A DNA stretch of 64,000 nt from the NCBI GenBank assembly GCA_034190875.2, contig CM067344.1, forward strand, positions 19,832,773 through 19,896,772, given 5' to 3'. Position 1 is the first letter of the stretch. The number at the start of each line of letters is the position of its first letter. This stretch comes from Urechis unicinctus (Eukaryota; Annelida; Polychaeta; Xenopneusta; Urechidae). The position numbers were made by a program, and so were the translations under genes. Below are positions 56,804 through 64,000 of the stretch, one piece after another. The notes beneath the pieces were generated by a model, which ran no database searches, had not been told where the DNA came from, and saw only the letters and a program-made list of their open reading frames with translations.

Positions 56804-57335
56804 AGTGTCTATCGCACGATAAATCATGTCATTTTTTTTCTCGCCAGATTACGGAAATATAACCCAGAAGTACCTATTCTGTCTATGTATTAATTGTCAA
56901 AGTGCGCGCTTTCGGATCAAAATTCGACTTTAAAGATGAATTCTGCGTATCTAATCAAGTGGTTGCAAGGGTTTATGTTTACAAAGTTGTACCATGTAAA
57001 CTACAACTAATTTTGGACTAAATAAATAAAGATGCACTTTTATTTAAAGTAGGCCTTATCAAAGGCTGATTACAATATTTTTAAAAGTTGATGTAGATTG
57101 ATTCTGAGCTAGAACATATATAAGAGAGCAAGTACCGCAGCTGTTTTCTTATAGGATTTTCGGTTAGCCAATAAATTAATGTACTTAAGGAAGTGAAGAT
57201 TATGGTATTATATTATGATTGTGGTCAGTGTTACATCAGAGTTTCTATGAATATCAAGGCTAAAACATATTTGCCATACAATATGTCATCCTTTATTAGA
57301 TACATTAATATTACCATCACTACATCATGTTACAG

Positions 57336-57850
57336 GTGTTTGTGTGGCAACTGTCAACCCATGGCAGAGGTGGACGAATCTGCGTGCTGTGTGGAGATTC
57401 CTCGAGTCATGACCTCCATAGCGAACAGCCCCATTCCCATTGGTTGCATAACCCAGCATCCTGGTTTCAGACCAATCTCTTTGAACCCTTGGGACTTGCA
57501 AGTGGGATATTTCTCCTACAGACAACAACAGGGCACATGTCAGATAATGATGTTTTTTCTATTATTTACACATAAATCTGTACGAACGCTAGCAGTCATT
57601 ATTTACAATTTCATTATACTTATTGAAACTGGTATGACAAAAAATATTTGAGCATGGATAAATCAATAATGTCACATGGTTATTTTACAGGCGTTACAGG
57701 TATGCTGCATAAAGACAGTTTGTTCGCTGGTGCTGGGGACATCTTGGACAAAAGATTAGAGTTCCGTTACCAGCCTGCGCTGTTACAACAATACGAGATA
57801 ACTTCCCAGCACCAGATTATCAAGGATTCCTCTACCCTCCACTCACCTAG
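57336..57850 (+). pseudogene. P2RX7-ballast-domain gene of Kolobok-B, first copy (nonsense codon)
   Basis: After the acceptor GTTACAG, an exon from 57336 encodes CLCGNCQPM, ESACCVEIPRVM, GCITQHPGF and LNPWDLQVGYFSYRQQQG, the cysteine-rich half of the ballast domain. Its donor is not resolved: a GT lies at 57541, but the phase does not fit cleanly. A second exon follows TTTTACAG at 57691 and continues YRYAA, a TAA stop at 57710-57712, then RQFVRWCWGHLG, RVPLPACAV and YQGF, ending TAG at 57848-57850. The TAA replaces a TAC that is intact in the downstream copy (58760). I could not find an acidic first exon between the left TIR and 57336. It is a decayed accessory gene with the same family features as in Kolobok-A. 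Confidence 0.78.
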
Positions 57851-57887
57851 GACATGTTGTGATACATGCAGAACCTACTGGGATGCC
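57525..57887 (+). repeat. Segment B, copy 1
   Basis: Repeated at 58571-58931 with a single visible base difference (A at 57712, C at 58762) over about 360 bp. It contains the 3' ballast exon. Confidence 0.93.
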
Positions 57888-58570
57888 TAGTGACGATCCC
57901 ACACTAACATAACGATAACCATGACATTATATAGCTACATATAACATATAAACAGTAATAATACTCTCTATCCTTTATGTCGTATTTGTATATCATGCTT
58001 GTTGAATGCGAAGTCGTTTATTCTGAATATTTGTATATTTATGTTTTTTTTACAGCATGGTAGACCTTGGAATCATTCATCTTCTATCTTGGGGTTTGGG
58101 ATGCGAAGTGTTAGAATTGCCATAGAAGCCTTCACCGTATGATGCATACACGCGTTAGCCTTAATCAGAGAACCCAAAGGTGGTGATGCCCGTGCACGCG
58201 TCCCCGTTGCCTTTATCTGATTGCAGTTGGTGTTATGCTTGAACCTAATAAGCGCATCTACTAACTGCGGGGCAGAATTAACATTACTATATGCGAGTTT
58301 ATAACACTTTCAAGTTGTTCATGTGGCCATAACTGATGCTTATATGCATATACGCATTTAAACGATCGGCAATCATAAATCAGTAGAAGTGCCTTCATCA
58401 GCTGATTTTCGCACCTACTTATATCTTCTCGAGTATGTTGCTATGTTAATATTGTTATAGCTGTATCTATACTTAATCTAAGCGCAGACAGTTTCAAATT
58501 ACCACCGTCACTATCTCACGCAAACGAAACTGTTAATAGTTTAAGCAAAACGACTGGCGCATTCACCATC
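57888..58570 (+). repeat. Segment A, copy 2
   Basis: Diverged copy of 55946-56660, placed inside Kolobok-B between two copies of segment B. Its 3' junction joins CACCATCAG (as at 56660) directly to CAACAACAGGGC (as at 57528), skipping the stretch that holds the left TIR and the first ballast exon. Confidence 0.9.
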
Positions 58571-58931
58571 AGCAACAACAGGGCACATGTCAGATAATGA
58601 TGTTTTTTCTATTATTTACACATAAATCTGTACGAACGCTAGCAGTCATTATTTACAATTTCATTATACTTATTGAAACTGGTATGACAAAAAATATTTG
58701 AGCATGGATAAATCAATAATGTCACATGGTTATTTTACAGGCGTTACAGGTATGCTGCATACAGACAGTTTGTTCGCTGGTGCTGGGGACATCTTGGACA
58801 AAAGATTAGAGTTCCGTTACCAGCCTGCGCTGTTACAACAATACGAGATAACTTCCCAGCACCAGATTATCAAGGATTCCTCTACCCTCCACTCACCTAG
58901 GACATGTTGTGATACATGCAGAACCTACTCT
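58571..58931 (+). repeat. Segment B, copy 2
   Basis: Almost identical to 57525-57887. It continues into the undisrupted right half of Kolobok-B. Confidence 0.93.
58741..58900 (+). pseudogene. 3' ballast exon of Kolobok-B, second copy (open)
   Basis: After TTTTACAG this exon is fully open: RYRYAAYRQFVRWCWGHLG, RVPLPACAVTTIRDNFP, YQGFLYPPLT, then TAG. It is the C-terminal half of the P2RX7-type ballast domain, about 53 residues. The cysteine-rich upstream exon is missing from this copy because the segment A/B junction deletes it, so it is an orphan exon. Its TAG overlaps, on the opposite strand, the TAG of the transposase last exon. Confidence 0.78.
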
Positions 58932-59943
58932 GGTGTGCCTCAATGGCGTGTCGTGGATCCGGTCTCACCGCATCTGCACACATTGGAGGTGGTTGTTCTG
59001 TCTTGGGCAGGGTTGTCTCATAGCAAGCTAGCAAGAACTCAGCCATCAGGCACTCCACATACTCTGAAACATAACAGGAATCAAGTCACAGTTTGCACAC
59101 CAGACTGTCGCTTATAACCTTATATCCCCATGATAATTGAATTTGTTGTTGTTTACATTTTATATATCAGAAAAAATATTCATAAAATGTTGCCTTTGTT
59201 GCTACTTTAGTGACAACATGCACCTGCTTAAACTTGGGGTATCATAGCTTGAAGACTGGCTTCTGTGTCACCTGTTCTCTTCCCCCATTTTCATTGTAAT
59301 GGAGGGCAGCCTGTGATACAATGAACCAATTATATGTGACCTACATATATTTGGCACATGTAAACATATCAGCACATGTAAAGAAATTTAATGACTCGCA
59401 CATTTAAAAACAAACACCACCATGAAGGAGCACTGTAAAACGCAACATATTATATCATAAGAATGAAACTTGCCTGGGAACCATACCGTCAACTTAACAA
59501 GATAATGGACTTTTTATTCAATACTTATACAACAAGAAAGTCATCGAGTCTCACCCTCTGCTTCTCGCTCTTGATAAAGTCAGGTCTGCTTTTCTTGGGC
59601 TGGGGTGGGAGGGGTTCACTTGCCTCACCATCCTTTCTTGCTTGCTTGACAGCAGAGGCCTTCGCAAAAAGATTAGGCACAGCATGTTGCTTCAAAACCC
59701 GCTTACACCGTGGTTTCCAATCAAGCTCTTCTCTGGGTTTCGGTGCCTGCTCAAAACATTCCTCGGTGAAATGAACTGAGCACACAAATGAGTACTTGCC
59801 CGGGCCCGGCCATTTGTCTCGCGATCGTAGTACCTGGCCAGTCCATTGTTTTTTTTTAAATCGTCCTTACCAGGAAACTTGAAAAAGTTCACGCCGTCCC
59901 GACTGGTACGCGAGCAGCCCCCAACACAACAACAATTAACCAT
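58897..59943 (-). pseudogene. Kolobok-B THAP transposase, catalytic exons deleted
   Basis: Exon 1 (59943-59555, minus) starts MVNCCCVGGCSRTSRDGVNFFKFP. After a frameshift in a nine-A run (59851-59859) it continues WTGQV, YSFVCSVHF, TEECFEQ and HAVPNLF: a complete THAP C2CH finger split by the shift. A donor GGTGAGA follows. A remnant near 59207-59316 reads AALHYNENGGREQV, then a stop, then YPKFKQ, matching exon 7 of Kolobok-A (GMHFNENSCRTQAV, then YPKYKK). The last exon (59063-58897, acceptor TTTCAG) encodes YVECLMAEF, QPPPMCADAVRPDP and HQSRF before TAG. The exons bearing the D-D-E residues are absent. It is homologous to the Kolobok-A transposase but clearly a different family. Confidence 0.8.
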
Positions 59944-60234
59944 CGTGTTCAGTCTGTCACAAGATGGCTGAAAACGATCAAAAATCCAAAAACCGAGAGA
60001 CGATCTCCGACAATGCAAACAACGGGGAACTCCCTGCGTCTCTGAGAACGGGCTTAATTTAATGACGTCACACGCCTGGTCTGACCTAGACAATGGCTGC
60101 CGCAGTGTTTTGTCGAGCGCGCTAATTTGAACTGACCTTTTATCAAATTTGGCCTGAACTGATCAGATGCGAAGGTAATTGATCACATTATGAATTGATT
60201 TCAGCGAAGTACCTATAACCGTGCGATAGGCACT

Positions 60235-60238
60235 TTAA
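60235..60238. repeat. Right TTAA target duplication of Kolobok-B
   Basis: Partner of 56800-56803, directly after the right TIR (CGTGCGATAGGCACT on plus). Confidence 0.85.
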
Positions 60239-61369
60239 TACATATCGACCGCTATGCGCGGTTAGACTAGGTGGCGAGGAGGTCGGTAAAATATAATACA
60301 TTAAAGTCCTGGTGAAAACATTACAAATATTCCGTTTAATGCTCATGACCGAAAAGTTGTAAAAGCAAATCATCACTGATAATATCCAATCACTCAATTT
60401 GTATCATTAAGAAACAGAGAGGCTGTTCCGTTAGAAGCCGCTTCGATTGTGTGATTATTCAGAATACATGCTCTCTAAGCGGTACATATTTGGTCAGAAA
60501 TGGTTAACTTGTTGGTTATGGAAACTGAAAGTCGTGTCGTGTATGGCGCGTATGAAGGCTTGTGCTGGAGAGGTGTTCATACCATCCGGTAGGAGGCAGC
60601 ATCAATTAGGCCGTCGTGACTCAATCGGGCATTATCTACTTGATCTTCGTATCAATAGCCCTGATATGGATGGTGTCTGTGATGTCCGTGCAAATGACGA
60701 AGCCGTAATATTTCAATATCGTTAATGGTCTGTACGTTTGTATGCTAACTGAATCATGCAGTTTTCTAATGTATGAAGGTGTCAATGCCATGGAATAGTC
60801 ATAGTTATTATTGCCATTGATTTATTATACTTGATAAAGTATTACATGTACGGCAGGGCTATTTATAGATAATAAATGTTAAAAAATTTGTGAGGCAAGT
60901 GGGATGTGTGGGTTGATGGTATGTGTGTTTGCGTTACGGTGCGTTATGGAAGATGTGCAGGTTAGTGTTATGGAGCATTACGAGCGTTATAGCGTAACGT
61001 AAGTTTCGAACGGCCCGTTAATGGGAAAGCGCGATCTACTCTGTCGGTCTCTTACAATAAATTGCCTGGGTGACATTTTGACATCGACATTGTGACACGT
61101 TTTACAACCAACATCCTTCACACTATATTGCTAATTTACCACTTAAGTCAAAGTCCACAGTAGACATTCACTTATTTGTTTCCCTTAATTTATGGCAGTA
61201 GATTGTACATCCAGACGAGGAAATCTGAGAAATGTTTCAAGGAATTTAACGTACATCATGTATCATTGAGGTTCAAAATGTAATGTTCTTTACAATATTG
61301 AACAATCGGAAGACTCCTGGTCAAAGAACAAAAATGTCTCATTGGAATGGAATTCGAGCGAACGACCGA
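60239..61369. other. No gene recognised
   Basis: The 92-codon open frame at 60447-60725 has no domain I recognise. No RNA gene or transposon end was found. Confidence 0.45.
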
Positions 61370-62090
61370 CTCTTCACCATTGGTTACTAGAGCCGAAGGT
61401 TATACCCACTCACCTCGTGCAGTACTGTAGCAGCAAACCAAGCTCATGTCTTGTCATATTGTACATATCGACAAGTCATGGGTATGGTTGCATCATAAAA
61501 TGTTAAATGCCAAGATGGAGATAGATCACCTTCCCGTCGAGTGTTTTATGACACGTCCACCTCAGCAATAAGTGACACCAGCTACATCGTGACGACGTGG
61601 TCATCATCATGAATGACACTCTCAAGCCGACCATAAACTGCAAAAGTAGCATCCTAGGTGATAATTCGCCACGCATTCTGCTCACCTGTGTTGCCACTAA
61701 GACAACCGCACCTATTTTTTATTGAAACGAAAAAATCTCTTCCCGACAGAATTGGCATTACCATGGAACATATCAATAAAAGACACGGGGTAGTCAGTCT
61801 TATGCCATAGACGAATGCTGTATATGTGAAAGCGGTTTCTGTACAACACACAGCGCGCAGACTCTAGATTATCTGCAATTTAACGCGCTGGTCGTGTGAA
61901 TGAAGCCCATCTGGCGCGACGGATAATATCACGCTGTAATGTGTAGTCGTAATTGGTTCCATCAATCAACAGATCTCCGTACGCTGACAGAATTGTTTAC
62001 TACCAGAGAACCCTGCTTCATACTGGCGCTATGAACACCAAACACAAGCAGCTCACATCATCGTGTTAGAATTGATGGGACGTAAGAGAG
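61370..62090 (+). repeat. Dispersed repeat family R4, uninterrupted copy
   Basis: Collinear with the two halves that flank Kolobok-A (45870-46070 and 51065-51575). The sequence corresponding to the insertion point, near 61570, reads CACCTCAGCAATAAGTGACACCAGC, with no transposon. The class of R4 is unknown and it has no recognisable coding region. Confidence 0.7.
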
Positions 62091-63410
62091 CCCGATTTAA
62101 TACACAATATCAAATCAATCATATGATATGTGATACAAGTAGACGCCATGCGGTCCATGACTGGAACTCTTCGATTTGTAAATTTATTCTCTATTAGAGA
62201 ATGTATTAAGTCAAAATACGGTATGCATTCTAAAGCGCAAATTGCATAGAATAATAGACCATATGTGCTGAATGTAATGGCAATTTTATTTCCCACCACT
62301 CTGGTGGGTGTTTCGTTGGGCGAGTTGAAAGCGTATGAACTACATATTATCATTATTATGTTCATTAATATAACGAATTGTATTCACACTTTTTAATGGG
62401 TAGCACCTGTACCATTATGTTCCAATGAAGTGGGGTGCAGAAATGCTCTGCTGAATCTAACGAGGAGGGAATATGACCGACCGACACATTAGACACTGGA
62501 CTGATTGCATGGCTCTGGCTCGCCTGAGTTAATTTTCCTGGAAGTGTCATGGTTAGGGTCATGCATCAGCGTCCGGGGGACTTTTTGGTATGTTACCCGG
62601 CTCGTGAGTCAGATTAATTTTGTCTCAAACCATATGTTGTAAGAATGGTAAGTAGGGTCATGCATCTAGAGCAACAAATGTACCCTGACGCACATGACGC
62701 ACGTGACAGTAATGACGCCCATGGTACAATGGACATATACGTGCAATGATGAGTCACGTTGTATGATATACATGGGATCACCGTGCTTGGGACCGCCATT
62801 AATATGACAACGTGGTGTGTAACATGTTTACTTTAGCTTGTTAAGACGGGTCAACCGGTTGACTGTGATGGGAAGAGTTCAGCAGTCATTCGAGTCACCG
62901 ATTTGAAAGTTTTGCAATGACACAACTGCAACGTCTGTGCATCATCGCTTATTAACTTTCCTTGGGTCACCTGGAGGAGTTCGACCCGCATCGGCACAAT
63001 GTTTATTTCAGAAATCGTAGAGGCCAGCCAGATCTGTAGCCCATGGCAGGCGCGGTTAACAAAATATCACTGTGCATTTCACGACAGCCATAAAATCTTT
63101 GGTTTTTACAATTTTGCGGTTTAGCATTGATACAACGAGCTATAGTGCAATTCCATCTAAATGATCTTAAAGGTAATGGAAAATGATTGGGCTTCTTGTT
63201 AAGTTGTGGCTCGAGACAGAACTTCCACACAGCTATAAGGAAAATAAATCATACGTTTCAACTAAATATAACCAGCACACAGGTTATTGCGTCAAAAGGA
63301 TGTGTGCCCATCACTGAACTTTATTGACAAAGGCATTGTTTACGATGGATATTGCCTGTGTCAATTGCGTGTTCTCTCCACTTCACTTCACAAGACCCCA
63401 GAAGGATTGG
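62091..63410. other. No gene recognised
   Basis: Short open frames only, with no domain, RNA gene or transposon terminus. Confidence 0.5.
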
Positions 63411-64000
63411 TCTCGTCCTTCGATTACTCTAGCGACAGCTTCCTCTGAGTATTGAAGATACGGGGCGATCTGATTAACATAAACGTCCTTCGATTACTTT
63501 GACAACTTCGCATAGTAACACTGATGTTCTAAGAACGTTCTTTCGATTACTCTAGTGACACAACTTCGCGTAGTAAGTTAACGAATGCAAAACACAAGAT
63601 AGTCGTGATTACTTGAGTGACCATATCTTGACATAAGCTAAGTATCCGGTGGTAACTAAGTGTTCCTTCCCTTACTCTAGTGACAACTTCGCGTAGTGTC
63701 CTTTACAAAGGAACAAGGTGTTCCTTCGATTACTCTAGTGACAACTTCGCGTAGTAAGTTAACGAAGGAACAACCTTCGATTACTCTAGTGACAACTTCG
63801 CGTAGTAAGTTAACGAAGGAACAAGTGTTCCTTCGATTACTCTAGTGACAACTTCGCGTAGTAAGTTAACGAAGGAACAAGTGTTCGTGATTACTCTAGT
63901 GACAACTTCGCGTAGTAAGTTAATGAAGGAACAAGTGTTCCTTCGATTACTCTAGTGACAACTTCGCGTAGTAAGCTAACCAAGGAAAAAGTGTTCCTTC
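63411..64000. repeat. Tandem satellite, 51-58-bp unit, continuing past the window
   Basis: Diverged units begin near 63417. From 63660 the units are almost identical: CCTTCGATTACTCTAGTGAC, then AACTTCGCGTAGTAAGTTAA, then CGAAGGAACAAGTGTT. Spacings are about 58, 51, 56, 54 and 57 bp. Each unit is bounded by the inverted repeat GTTCCTTCG / CGAAGGAAC. Divergence is highest at the left edge, as expected for an array homogenised from its interior. Confidence 0.93.

Larger units (their letters stand above)
56804..60234. mobile_element. Kolobok-B: second TTAA-flanked Kolobok-type transposon, internally deleted and duplicated
   Basis: The ends are AGTGTCTATCGCACGA (left) and AGTGCCTATCGCACGG (right, minus), matching at 14 of 16 bases, flanked by TTAA. 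These TIRs differ from those of Kolobok-A, so this is a separate family. The gene plan is the same: plus-strand ballast-domain exons (57336 onward) and a minus-strand THAP transposase (59943 downward) converging near 58.9 kb. The transposase catalytic exons are deleted; only the THAP exon, a remnant and the last exon survive. A 1,044-bp insertion (57888-58931) consists of a copy of the element's left flank (segment A) joined to a copy of the ballast exon region (segment B). The current copy cannot be autonomous. Confidence 0.82.

Noticed and set aside
56804..57335. Acidic first exon of the Kolobok-B ballast gene
   Set aside because: No frame with the expected acidic and YQFEP-like content was found between the left TIR and the first cysteine-rich exon.
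59463..59774. 103-codon plus-strand frame
   Set aside because: Antisense shadow of the Kolobok-B THAP exon.

Overview
This window looks like intergenic, transposon-rich nuclear DNA from an animal, most likely a marine invertebrate. The evidence is GT-AG introns in every recognisable coding stretch, THAP, FLYWCH and P2RX7-ballast domains, a tRNA-derived SINE, long (TA)n, (CA)n and (ATGT)n microsatellites, and no bacterial-style packed ORFs. I cannot place the phylum. I found no convincing host protein-coding gene, tRNA, rRNA or CRISPR array. Every recognisable coding region belongs to a DNA transposon, and each is decayed to some degree.

Layout. 1-9.0 kb is unannotated AT-rich DNA with one copy of a dispersed repeat (5.3-5.9 kb) and a 50-unit ATGT microsatellite (7.6-7.8 kb). 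9.0-12.3 kb is a 3.26-kb MULE-like element with an exact 9-bp target duplication, arrays of a TACGAAAC-core subterminal repeat in opposite orientation at its two ends, a frameshifted PHD-like/FLYWCH transposase fragment, and a nested 110-bp hAT-type MITE. 12.3-46 kb is mostly unannotated, with several minisatellites (11.05, 14.9, 30.1, 41.6, 44.3 kb), microsatellites, dispersed repeat pairs, and a tRNA-derived SINE at 43.2 kb.

46.07-51.06 kb is a 4,986-bp Kolobok-type transposon (Kolobok-A), with TTAA target duplication and 13-bp perfect terminal inverted repeats. It carries two convergent spliced genes: on the minus strand, an eight-exon THAP-domain D-D-E transposase with a single visible frameshift; on the plus strand, an acidic protein ending in the zinc-binding cytoplasmic ballast domain otherwise known from the vertebrate P2X7 receptor. 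The two stop codons are 14 bp apart. The flanks of Kolobok-A match a repeat at 61.37-62.08 kb that lacks the insertion, which is in effect an empty site.

56.80-60.23 kb is a second, different Kolobok-type element (Kolobok-B; TTAA duplication, different TIRs) with the same two-gene convergent plan. It is internally deleted and disrupted by a flank-plus-element duplication. Here the two convergent genes share one CTAG for both stop codons. Two unrelated TIR families with the same THAP transposase plus ballast protein pairing suggests that the ballast gene is a regular accessory component of this transposon lineage. This is the most interesting feature of the window. The last 600 bp are a 51-58-bp tandem satellite that runs off the end.
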